A program made the position numbers and the translations under genes. The notes below the pieces were generated by a model that was given only the letters and a program-made list of their open reading frames with translations, made no database searches and was not told where the DNA came from. 64,000 nt of DNA from Gammaproteobacteria bacterium UBA7803 (GTDB taxonomy: Bacteria; Pseudomonadota; Gammaproteobacteria; Pseudomonadales; Azotimanducaceae): contig DLCH01000006.1 in the NCBI GenBank assembly GCA_002480525.1, forward strand, positions 1 through 64,000, given 5' to 3'. Positions 21,239 through 29,431 of the stretch are shown here, piece by piece (position 1 is the first letter of the stretch; every line of letters starts with the position of its first letter).

Positions 21239-23167
21239 ATGCAAGTGGATGAACAGCTCGACAGTGACATCAGCATCCGCATCGGCGGAGACGCCGGCCA
21301 GGGCGTGGAATCCAGCGGCGCCGGCTTCTGCAAGGCGCTGGCCCGCGCCGGCCTTCACGTCTTCGCCGCGCAGGACTACCGTTCGCGGATTCGGGGCGGC
21401 CACAATTTCTACCAGATCCGCGCGGCCACACGCCCGGTGGCCGCACAGCGAGTTCCCCCGGATCTGCTGGTCGCCCTGACCGCAGAGACTCTCGACGTTC
21501 ATCTGGAACAGCTTCCACCCGGAGCGGGCGTCATCTACGAGGAGTCGCTGCGACTCGACGAGCGCATACGGTTTCGGCCCGATGCGGCGCAGATCGATGC
21601 GAAGGGGCTACGGCTGATGCCCGTCCCGCTCCTGAAGACCGCCGCAGATCACGGCAGCCGGGTCATGGCGAATACCGCCGCCCTGGGCGCGCTCGCCGGG
21701 GTCACCGACTTTCCGCTGGAACGGATCATGGAAGTGATTCGCGAGAATTTTGCGGCCAAGGGCAGCGAGGTCGTCGACGCGAACCTCGCCGTGGCCGCTG
21801 CTGCGCATCGGGTGGCACGGGAACGTCACGCCGATTTTCCGCACCCCATGCCACGAGGCGACGGCCGCGCCCGAGTGCTGATCCGCGGCAATCATGCCTT
21901 TGCGCTCGGCGCGCTTGCCGCGGGCTGCCGTTTCGTCTCCGCCTACCCTATGACGCCGGCCACCTCGATCATCGAGTACCTCGCGAGCATCGCCGCCGAG
22001 TACGGTGTCGTGACCAAGCATGCCGAGGACGAAATCGCGGCCGTGTGCATGGCGATCGGCGCCGCGCACGTGGGCGCGCGAGCGCTCACGGCAACATCCG
22101 GCGGCGGCTTCGCCCTGATGACGGAAGCGCTGGGCCTCGCGGGGATCACGGAAACGCCGCTGGTGGTCGTGAGCGTGCAGCGCGGCGGGCCGTCCACCGG
22201 GATGCCCACCCGCACGGAGCAGTCCGATCTGTTGTTCGCGCTGCATGCGTCGCAGGGGGAATTCCCGCGCATCGTGATCGCGCCGGGCAACATCGAGGAG
22301 TGCTTCGAGGCCGGGGCTCGCGCCTTCAACCTGGCAGAGCGTTATCAGTGCCCGGTGATCGTGCTGAGCGACCTGCTGCTCGCCAGTTCGCTGCAGACAG
22401 CCGAACCGGAGACCTTCGGTACAGACAGAGTGTCCATAGACCGCGGCGCGCTGCTCGCGCCCGGAGCGCCGGCAGGGGCTGCGGCGGCACACCGGCCCGC
22501 CTCCGGGGCCGATCCCGCGGGACCCTCACCGGCACGGAACCACCCCTGGGAAGCCGGCGCTTACCCCCGCTTCGCCGTGACCGACACCGGCATCTCGCCG
22601 CGGCCGCTGCCGGGCGACCCGGCCGCGGTCTTCACCGCTACCAGCGACGAGCACACCGAGGACGGTCACATCACCGAAGAGATCCATACCCGCGCCCGCA
22701 TGATGCGAAAACGGATGCGCAAGGAGGACACGGCCCTGCGCGACGACATCCGGCCACCCAATCGCTTCGGCCCCGGGCAGGCCTCGCTCACGCTGGTCTG
22801 CTGGGGCTCGACGACCGGGGCGGCACGCGAGGCGGCCGCCCGGCTCACCGCAGCCGGCACGCCCTGCGCCGTGCTCCAGTTCCAGGACCTCTGGCCGTTC
22901 CCGGCGGACGCAGCCGCCGCCGCCTTGGACGCTGCCGGGCTGACCATCGGCATCGAGCAGAGCTACACGGGCCAGCTCGCCAAGCTGATCCGGATGATGA
23001 CCGGCCGGGCATTGGACCGACAGGTACTCGCCTACGATGGACGGCCTTTCTCGCCCGAGGACATGCTCACGGCCGTGCAGCGCTGCCTGAACGGCGAAAT
23101 ACAGGTACACGTCGAGCCGGGGGAGCCTCCCCTCCCGTTGGCGACGGAGGTCGGCGTCAATGTCTGA
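21239..23167 (+). CDS. korA: 2-oxoacid:acceptor oxidoreductase, fused gamma-alpha subunit
   Basis: Oxidative decarboxylation of a 2-oxoacid (pyruvate or 2-oxoglutarate) with CoA, reducing a low-potential acceptor. 642 residues: gamma domain first (IGGDAGQGVESSG near residue 16), then the alpha pyrimidine-binding domain (SAYPMTPATSIIEYL, HAEDEIAAVCMAIGAA, SVQRGGPSTGMPTRTEQ). This gamma-alpha fusion is the usual KorA layout. ATG 21239 is chosen over GTG 21230 by the GAGG spacing. The stop overlaps korB by 8 nt. The substrate cannot be fixed from sequence. Confidence 0.9.
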   Translation: MQVDEQLDSDISIRIGGDAGQGVESSGAGFCKALARAGLHVFAAQDYRSRIRGGHNFYQIRAATRPVAAQRVPPDLLVALTAETLDVHLEQLPPGAGVIYEESLRLDERIRFRPDAAQIDAKGLRLMPVPLLKTAADHGSRVMANTAALGALAGVTDFPLERIMEVIRENFAAKGSEVVDANLAVAAAAHRVARERHADFPHPMPRGDGRARVLIRGNHAFALGALAAGCRFVSAYPMTPATSIIEYLASIAAEYGVVTKHAEDEIAAVCMAIGAAHVGARALTATSGGGFALMTEALGLAGITETPLVVVSVQRGGPSTGMPTRTEQSDLLFALHASQGEFPRIVIAPGNIEECFEAGARAFNLAERYQCPVIVLSDLLLASSLQTAEPETFGTDRVSIDRGALLAPGAPAGAAAAHRPASGADPAGPSPARNHPWEAGAYPRFAVTDTGISPRPLPGDPAAVFTATSDEHTEDGHITEEIHTRARMMRKRMRKEDTALRDDIRPPNRFGPGQASLTLVCWGSTTGAAREAAARLTAAGTPCAVLQFQDLWPFPADAAAAALDAAGLTIGIEQSYTGQLAKLIRMMTGRALDRQVLAYDGRPFSPEDMLTAVQRCLNGEIQVHVEPGEPPLPLATEVGVNV

Positions 23168-24029
23168 CATCACGGTGAAGGACTTCGATTCCTGGGTAAA
23201 GCCAAGCTGGTGCCCCGGCTGTGGCGACTACGGAATCTTCGCGGCGTTGAAGCATTCGCTCGCCGAGCTCGGGGTCGCGCCTCACGAGGCACTGGTCGTT
23301 TCCGGCATTGGCTGCGGCAGCAAGCTGCCGGACTACATGCACGTGAACGGACTCATGACCATCCACGGCAGGCCCCTCGCGGTCGCCACCGGCGCGAAGC
23401 TGGCCAATCATGCCCTTACTGTCCTGGTCGTCGACGGCGACGGCGACGCCTACGGCATTGGCGGCAATCACTTCATTCACACGGCGCGACGCAATCCGGA
23501 CATCACCCACATCGTCGAGAACAATCAGATCTATGCGCTGACGAAGGGCCAGTATTCACCGACGACACCCCAGGGCCGGGTGACGACCACCTCGCCAGAG
23601 GGCGTGATCGAGCGGGCGGTGAACCCGGTGGCCGTGGCGATGGCCATGGGGGCGACCTTCGTCGCCCGCGGCTTCGCCGGCGAGCCGAAACACCTCGCCG
23701 GTCTGATCGAGGAAGGTATCCGCCACCCGGGCTATGCCCTCATCGATGTGCTGCAGCCCTGCGTCGTCTTCAATCGGGTCAACACCTACGCCTGGTACGG
23801 CGAGCGCGTCTACAAACTCGAGGAGGCCGGCCACGATCCGTACGACCGCGCCGCGGCGCAACGGGTCGCGGCCGAGTGGGACGACCGCATCCCGATCGGC
23901 GTGATCCTCCGCGAGGACGGCGCGCCAAGCTATGAACGACAGGTGCCGGCCCTGAACGCAGGACCGCTGGTCGAGCGCTCCCTGACGGACGTCGCCGACA
24001 TCGGGGCGCTGTTGCGCCGGTTCATGTGA
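23160..24029 (+). CDS. korB: 2-oxoacid:acceptor oxidoreductase, beta subunit
   Basis: 289-residue TPP-binding subunit. N-terminal CPGCGDYG, IGCGSKLPDYMHVNG, then the TPP/Mg motif GDGDAYGIGGNH and NNQIYALTKGQYSPTTPQG. It pairs with the upstream fused subunit to form the minimal two-subunit enzyme. No separate 2[4Fe-4S] ferredoxin-like delta subunit is encoded here, so electrons must leave through a soluble ferredoxin or the NuoF-like protein two genes downstream. Confidence 0.92.
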   Translation: MSDITVKDFDSWVKPSWCPGCGDYGIFAALKHSLAELGVAPHEALVVSGIGCGSKLPDYMHVNGLMTIHGRPLAVATGAKLANHALTVLVVDGDGDAYGIGGNHFIHTARRNPDITHIVENNQIYALTKGQYSPTTPQGRVTTTSPEGVIERAVNPVAVAMAMGATFVARGFAGEPKHLAGLIEEGIRHPGYALIDVLQPCVVFNRVNTYAWYGERVYKLEEAGHDPYDRAAAQRVAAEWDDRIPIGVILREDGAPSYERQVPALNAGPLVERSLTDVADIGALLRRFM

Positions 24030-24043
24030 ACGAGGGGAACGCG

Positions 24044-24514
24044 GTGAACGACGAAGATCTGGTCCAGGCGATCCAGAATCGGGCAGGCCTGCGCAGCGCC
24101 GACGAGGCTCGGAGGCTCTTCGAGGGTGTGCTCCAGGCGCTGGCATACGTTCTCCCCGCGGAGCAATGCGACGCCATCTGTGCCTGCGTGCCGGAGGACG
24201 CCGCCTGGTGCCTGCGCTGCGGCCCCGCCACGCCCGACCCGCTGATCGACAGCGACGTGTTCGTCGGTTGGGCCATGGCCTCGGTCGACGCCACCGGCGC
24301 TCCGGACGAGACACTCGGCGGCGCGGATCCGCTCGCCGCTCTGGCCGCCGCAGAAGTGCAAGCCCGGGTTCGGGTGGTGCTGGAAGCACTGTGGGAACGG
24401 CTCGAACCGCCGTCACGAGCAGGGATCGAGGGATGCCTGCCCGGCGGCATCGCCGAGATGATGAACCCCGGCAGTTCCGCAACACGGCGGGAACACGACG
24501 AAGGAGATCGGTGA
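24044..24514 (+). CDS. DUF2267-domain protein
   Basis: 156 residues, soluble, rich in Ala/Asp/Glu, resembling DUF2267 (EARRLFEGVLQALAYVLPAEQCDAI followed by a second helical unit, ALWERLEPPSRAGIEGCLPGGIAEM). Four cysteines cluster at CDAICACVPEDAAWCLRC (residues about 47-64), which could bind a metal or cluster but are not a known NuoE pattern. GTG 24044 is chosen because GAGGGG lies 6 nt upstream. It sits where NuoE would sit in a NuoEF pair. Function unknown. Confidence 0.75.
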   Translation: MNDEDLVQAIQNRAGLRSADEARRLFEGVLQALAYVLPAEQCDAICACVPEDAAWCLRCGPATPDPLIDSDVFVGWAMASVDATGAPDETLGGADPLAALAAAEVQARVRVVLEALWERLEPPSRAGIEGCLPGGIAEMMNPGSSATRREHDEGDR

Positions 24515-25866
24515 GCATGGAGCCGTCGGCACAGATCCTCCCGGAAGATGGGGCCACGATCGATTCGCTCGATGCCTATCGGGCGCGAGGGGGCGGCGAG
24601 GCGTTCGAGCGAGCGCGCGCCAGCGCGCCGGAAGCGGTCATCGAGGAACTGCGGCGGGCCGGACTGCGAGGGCGCGGCGGCGCCGGTTTCGAGACGGCGG
24701 TCAAGTGGAGCACGGTTCGGGGCGATCCGGCACCGATCAAGTTCGTCTGCGCCAACGGTGCCGAGGGAGAGCCGGGAACGTTCAAGGACCGCCACCTGCT
24801 GAGAACGAACCCCTACCAGGTCATCGAGGGGCTGGCGATCGCCCGCCACGTCATCGGCGCCGAGCGCGCCTACCTGTGCGTGAAGCGCCGGTTCGAGCCG
24901 GAGATCGCTGCCGTTCGCCGGGCGCTGGAGGAGTTGGCCCGCTTCTCGGAGATGGCGGCAGCGATCGAACTCGTGCTCGGGCCGGACGAATACCTGTACG
25001 GCGAAGAAAAGGCGCTGCTGACGGTCGTAGAGGGCGGACCGGCGCTGCCGCGCGTACTACCACCCTACATCCACGGCTTGTTCGCGCCCCCGTACGACGG
25101 TCGGCAGCCCGAACGCCACCATCCAACCGTCGTGAACAACATCGAGACGCTCGCCCACGTCACTCGGATCGTGGGCAACGGCGCCGAACAGTTCCGCCGC
25201 TTCGGTACCGCAAACACGCCGGGCACGATGCTGTTCACCGTCTCGGGCGACGTGCAGCACTCCCTCGTCACCGAACGGCCACTCGGAACGACGCTCCGGG
25301 AACTGATTTTCGAAGTGGCGGGCGGGCCGCCACCGGGGCGCGAGCTCAAAGCCGTCATGCCCGGCCTCGCCGGAGCCGTCATGACGGCAGATCGACTGGA
25401 CACGCCGCTGTCCTTCGAGGCCATGCACCAGGCCGGTTCCGCGCTCGGCTCGGGTGGCTTCGTCGTCTACGACGACCACGCCTGCATGGCCCACGTGGCG
25501 TGGCTGTGCTCGCGCTTCCTGCACGCCGAGTCGTGCGGCCAGTGCCCGCCCTGCAAGCTCGGCTCGGAGCGGATCACCGAGCGTCTCGAGAGATTGCTGA
25601 ACGGGTCCGGGCATCGCCGCGACCTCGACGACATCACGGCGACGCTGGCCTGGGTGCCGAATGGCGCACGCTGTGGTCTGGCAACATCGGAGGCGCTGGT
25701 GGTGGGCAGCCTCCTTCGCGCCTTTCCGGGCGACTTCGACGCTCATCTGCGCGGTTCTTGTCACTTGCGACACAACGACATCCTGCCGAAGATCACCGAC
25801 TACGTTCCGGGACACGGCTTCATCTATGCCGGGACGCCTCACCGCCCTGGCTCTACCGACGGATAG
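24511..25866 (+). CDS. NuoF-like NADH-binding flavin/iron-sulfur protein
   Basis: 451 residues, similar to the 51-kDa complex I subunit and HoxF/HydB C-terminal module. Seen: RRAGLRGRGGAGF (FMN/NADH site), NGAEGEPGTFKDRHLL, GEEKALL and the C-terminal [4Fe-4S] ligands ESCGQCPPCKLGSERI with a further Cys in NGARCGLATSEALV. GTG 24511 overlaps the previous stop (GTGA) and has AGGAG upstream; ATG 24517 is the alternative. Co-transcribed with korAB, it probably passes electrons between the 2-oxoacid enzyme and NAD(P). No NuoE is adjacent. Confidence 0.87.
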   Translation: MSMEPSAQILPEDGATIDSLDAYRARGGGEAFERARASAPEAVIEELRRAGLRGRGGAGFETAVKWSTVRGDPAPIKFVCANGAEGEPGTFKDRHLLRTNPYQVIEGLAIARHVIGAERAYLCVKRRFEPEIAAVRRALEELARFSEMAAAIELVLGPDEYLYGEEKALLTVVEGGPALPRVLPPYIHGLFAPPYDGRQPERHHPTVVNNIETLAHVTRIVGNGAEQFRRFGTANTPGTMLFTVSGDVQHSLVTERPLGTTLRELIFEVAGGPPPGRELKAVMPGLAGAVMTADRLDTPLSFEAMHQAGSALGSGGFVVYDDHACMAHVAWLCSRFLHAESCGQCPPCKLGSERITERLERLLNGSGHRRDLDDITATLAWVPNGARCGLATSEALVVGSLLRAFPGDFDAHLRGSCHLRHNDILPKITDYVPGHGFIYAGTPHRPGSTDG

Positions 25867-25940
25867 TCAATGACGACTGCTGTACCCGACAGCGATGCGC
25901 CAGGCACCACGACGCATGCCGCGGCCCCTGATCAGCGTCT

Positions 25941-26597
25941 TCACGCCGCACCGTCCCGCCCGATCTCGACCGTCGCAGCATCGACGTAGTCGTGGCGTGG
26001 AACAACCAGGTTCGTTGGGGCCGGTACCGCCTTGTAGACCCGCCCGGCAAGATCGAACATGGACCCATGGCACGGGCAGAAGAAACCGCCATGCCATGGC
26101 ACGCCCGAAGGCCCGTCATCCGGCCGGGGGCGAAAGTCCGGGATGCATCCCAGGTGCGTGCACAGGGCCACCAGCACCAGATACTCGGGCCGGCGCGAAC
26201 GAAACGGGTTGGCCGCATAGTCGGGTTGCTGCGCATCCACCGTGGATTCCGGGTCCCGCAATCGGGCCAGCAGGTTCGGCTGCTCCAGCGCCGACAGCAT
26301 GTCCGGGGTTCTTCTCAGTACCCAGACCGGGCGGCCGGCCCATGTGGCCGTCAGCAGCTCGCCGGGCCGCAAGCGGCTGATGTCGAGCTGCACCGGCGCC
26401 GCCCGGGCCCGCGCTTTGGCGCTGGGCGACCAGGACCGAATGAAAGGCACGGCGGCGGCCCCGACACCGACGCCGCCGAGAGTCGACGTCGCCGTGATCA
26501 GGAACTGTCGGCGGCGCCGGCCACGCTCCGAGCCCTGCCGCGCCTCCGTGCTGCCGGCGCCAGGGTCGGGGGCACCCGTTTCGGATTCAGAGGCCAT
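25941..26597 (-). CDS. Rieske [2Fe-2S] protein, orphan PetA-like
   Basis: 218 residues. N-terminal Tat-like region (RRRRQFLITATSTLGGVGVGAAAVPFI), then the Rieske fold with cluster ligands CTHLGC and CPCHG, as in the bc1 iron-sulfur subunit. No cytochrome b or c1 gene follows; the next gene is convergent. ATG 26597 leaves an 8-nt gap after the HMA gene; GTG 26621 is an alternative that would overlap it. Placement at the end of pgm-glgP2-HMA is unusual and suggests a spare or replacement Rieske subunit. Confidence 0.88.
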   Translation of the reverse strand: MASESETGAPDPGAGSTEARQGSERGRRRRQFLITATSTLGGVGVGAAAVPFIRSWSPSAKARARAAPVQLDISRLRPGELLTATWAGRPVWVLRRTPDMLSALEQPNLLARLRDPESTVDAQQPDYAANPFRSRRPEYLVLVALCTHLGCIPDFRPRPDDGPSGVPWHGGFFCPCHGSMFDLAGRVYKAVPAPTNLVVPRHDYVDAATVEIGRDGAA

Positions 26598-26605
26598 GGT
26601 CGACG

Positions 26606-26863
26606 TCAGCGGCAACAGCACCCGCCGGCCGCCGGCCGAGTGCTCTCGGAATCATGGCCCAGGACGCCATAGCCAGCCTGGCGGATGCTGTCTGCCAGCC
26701 GCGCCGGCTGCGTCGTGCGTTCATCGAACCGCACGGTGACGGCACCGTCATCCAGCCTCACGTTCACGTCCAAGACCCCATCCACTGCCTCCAGTGCCCG
26801 AGTCACGGCCCCGGCGCAGCCACGGCATTTCATGCCCGACACTTGGAATGTTTCGGTCTGCAT
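26606..26863 (-). CDS. HMA-domain metal chaperone (CopZ-like)
   Basis: 85 residues, one ferredoxin-like HMA domain with GMKCRGC (C13, C16) and the conserved DVNVRLDDGAVTVRFDE strand. The C-terminal tail GGCCCR adds three cysteines in a row, not part of the usual fold, and could form an extra thiol site. Likely a cytosolic Cu+ chaperone. It lies between glgP2 (36-nt gap) and the Rieske gene in the site-6 operon. Confidence 0.88.
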   Translation of the reverse strand: MQTETFQVSGMKCRGCAGAVTRALEAVDGVLDVNVRLDDGAVTVRFDERTTQPARLADSIRQAGYGVLGHDSESTRPAAGGCCCR

Positions 26864-26899
26864 AGCTCTGATCTCTCCTCGACGATTCGCGCCGTCCGT

Positions 26900-29431
26900 T
26901 CATTTCTGCCAGAGAATGTGATCGGCCTCGAGCGGCACGACGGCGCCTGGATAACGCGGCACCACCCGCACCGTGTAGTCGCTTGCCGGCCGGCTCGCCG
27001 CTACCGCGCCGCGATACCGCCGCTGCGGCCGAGGTTCCCGGTCTGTCTGAGGCTGCATCGGCAGCCTCACGCCGTCGGCGTGTCCGTCCGGATCGGCGAA
27101 AACCTCGACGCTCAGCCACTCCGGATCCAGGTCGCCCAGGGTCACCTCCACCTCGAAGACATGTTCGCCGTCCACGGTCTCCACGCGAGGTTCGCTCAGG
27201 GACAGCTTCGGCCAGTGCTCGTCGAGTGCGCGACGCCAGTGGACGATGCCCACCGCCGCCACCCCGCGATCGGCCGCCCGTTGCCGATACCTGAGCGCAG
27301 CCGGCAGGTAGTATCGCTCTACGTACTCGCGCACGGTGCGGTTGCTTGAGAACCAGGGTGTCAATCGAGACATGCTGGCGCGCATCCGCGCGACCCAGCG
27401 CCACGGTAGGCCGTGTTCGTCCCGGTCGTAAAACTCCGGCGCCACCTCGTTTTCCAGCAGCCGGTAGAGGGCGTCCGCTTCCGCGGCGTCCCAGGCCGGG
27501 TCATCGCCGTGCTCCGCGCCGTCGCCGAGCGCCCAACCGACGTCGGGGGCGAACGCTTCCGCCCACCAGCCGTCGAGCACCGACACGTTCAGACCGCCAT
27601 TGACCAGTACCTTCATGCCGCTGGTACCGCTGGCCTCCCAGGGCCGGCGCGGAGTGTTGAGCCAGACGTCGACACCCTGAACGAGTTGTTCGGCCAGGTG
27701 CATGTCGTAGTCGCTCAGGAACACCACCCGGCCCGCGGCCTCCGGGCGCCGGGAAAACGCGATCCATTCGCGGATCAACGCCTGGCCGGCCTGATCCGCC
27801 GGATGCGCCTTGCCGGCCAGCACGATCTGGACGGGGCGGTCCGGATGGTCGATGAGGGCGAGGAGCCGCTCCGGGTCGGAGAGCAGCAGATTGGTTCGCT
27901 TGTAGGTGGCGAACCGGCGCGCGAATCCTACCGTCATGACCTTCGGGTCGAGGACCCTACCGCCGGCTGCCACTGCCGCGGCCGGCGCGCCCGACTCGGC
28001 AAGTTGACGGCCGAGGCGTCGGCGGACGTAGTCGACGAACGCCTCGCTGGCGTCAGTGCGAAGCTGCCACAGCGCCGCATCCGAGACGCAGCAGATGTGC
28101 CGTTCCAGGGACTCGGTCTCGCCCCGCCAGCGACCCTGGCCGCAGGCCTCCGTCCACAGCGCGTCGGCGGGCGCGGAGTCCCAGGTCGGAGTGTGCACGC
28201 CGTTGGTCACGTATCCGACCGGCACCTCCTGCTGCGGCCAGCGCGGGAACAGCGGTGCGAACAGGCGCCGGCTGACACTGCCGTGCAGGCGGCTGACGCC
28301 GTTCACCGCACTGCTGCCTCGAACCGCCAGGTAGGCCATGTTGAAATCCTCGCCAGCATCGTCGGGATTGCGGCGGCCCAGCGCCAGCAGCTCGCTAAAG
28401 CGTATACCCAGCGCGTTCTCGGCATAGCCGCGCAGGCAGTGGCTCATCTGCTCCGCGGTGAAGCGGTCGAACCCGGCCGGCACCGCCGTATGGGTGGTGA
28501 ACACGTTGCCGGCACGGGTCGCTGCCAGTGCCACGTCGAATGGCTCACCGGTGGCAGCCATGAAGCAGCGGGCCCGTTCCAGCACTGCCAGCGCGGCGTG
28601 GCCCTCGTTCAGATGGCACACCCGCGGGGCCCGGCCGAGCGCCTCCAGGAGCTGCCAGCCGCCGATGCCCAGCACCATTTCCTGCATCAACCGCAGATCC
28701 TGTCCGCCGCCGTAGAGCTCGCTGGTGATGCCCCGATAGGGCGGATGGTTGGCGGCGTCGTTGGTGTCCAGAAGATAGAGCGCCAGACGCCCCACCCGCG
28801 CCTGCCAGGCACGCACCCAGATGGCATGACCGGGCAAGGCCAGACGCAGCCGCAGCCACTCGCCGTCGGCGTCTCTGAGGGGCGTGATCGGAAGCTGCCC
28901 CGGATCGTTGTAGGGGTAGGCCGCCTGCTGCTCCCCGTTGGGGCCGATGAGCTGGCGGAAGTAGCCCTGCTGATAGAGCAGGCCGATGCCGGTTACGGGC
29001 ACCCCCAGATCGTTGGCGGCCTTGAGCTGATCGCCGGCCACGTTGCCCAACCCACCGGAGTAGATGGGCAGCGCTTCGCTCAGCATGAACTCCATACTGA
29101 AATAGGCCACGCCGTCCAGGGCCGACTCGCCGTGCTGCTGCTGAAACCAGCCGGGCGCTGCGGCCGACTCACGACGCGAGGCCAGTAGATCCTGCAGGTC
29201 GCTGCGGAATCGCGCATCGGTCAGCAGCGTCTCGAGGCGCTGACGCGAGACCGTCTGCATCACGACCCAGGGGTTGCGGGTGGCGTCCCACAGCTCGGCA
29301 TCCAGGCGGCGCCAGAGAAAGTCCGAGCCGTGGTGCCACTCCGAGCGCAAGTCAAGCGCCAGTTCGATCAGATCCTCGAGTCCTTCGATATCGGCCGGCA
29401 CGAGTCCGGGCTTCCACTCGCCGTCGTTCAC
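26900..29431 (-). CDS. glgP: alpha-glucan phosphorylase (paralogue 2)
   Basis: 843 residues, same family as the 12.0-14.6 kb gene: SGGLGNVAGDQLKAANDLG, HLNEGHAALAV, FTTHTAVPAGFDRF and the PLP signature EASGTSGMKVLVNGGLN. The two copies diverge strongly at the N-terminus and C-terminal tail. GTG 29431 overlaps the pgm stop (GTGA), so phosphorolysis and conversion of glucose-1-phosphate to glucose-6-phosphate are co-translated. Controlled through site 6, unlike paralogue 1. Confidence 0.93.
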   Translation of the reverse strand: MNDGEWKPGLVPADIEGLEDLIELALDLRSEWHHGSDFLWRRLDAELWDATRNPWVVMQTVSRQRLETLLTDARFRSDLQDLLASRRESAAAPGWFQQQHGESALDGVAYFSMEFMLSEALPIYSGGLGNVAGDQLKAANDLGVPVTGIGLLYQQGYFRQLIGPNGEQQAAYPYNDPGQLPITPLRDADGEWLRLRLALPGHAIWVRAWQARVGRLALYLLDTNDAANHPPYRGITSELYGGGQDLRLMQEMVLGIGGWQLLEALGRAPRVCHLNEGHAALAVLERARCFMAATGEPFDVALAATRAGNVFTTHTAVPAGFDRFTAEQMSHCLRGYAENALGIRFSELLALGRRNPDDAGEDFNMAYLAVRGSSAVNGVSRLHGSVSRRLFAPLFPRWPQQEVPVGYVTNGVHTPTWDSAPADALWTEACGQGRWRGETESLERHICCVSDAALWQLRTDASEAFVDYVRRRLGRQLAESGAPAAAVAAGGRVLDPKVMTVGFARRFATYKRTNLLLSDPERLLALIDHPDRPVQIVLAGKAHPADQAGQALIREWIAFSRRPEAAGRVVFLSDYDMHLAEQLVQGVDVWLNTPRRPWEASGTSGMKVLVNGGLNVSVLDGWWAEAFAPDVGWALGDGAEHGDDPAWDAAEADALYRLLENEVAPEFYDRDEHGLPWRWVARMRASMSRLTPWFSSNRTVREYVERYYLPAALRYRQRAADRGVAAVGIVHWRRALDEHWPKLSLSEPRVETVDGEHVFEVEVTLGDLDPEWLSVEVFADPDGHADGVRLPMQPQTDREPRPQRRYRGAVAASRPASDYTVRVVPRYPGAVVPLEADHILWQK

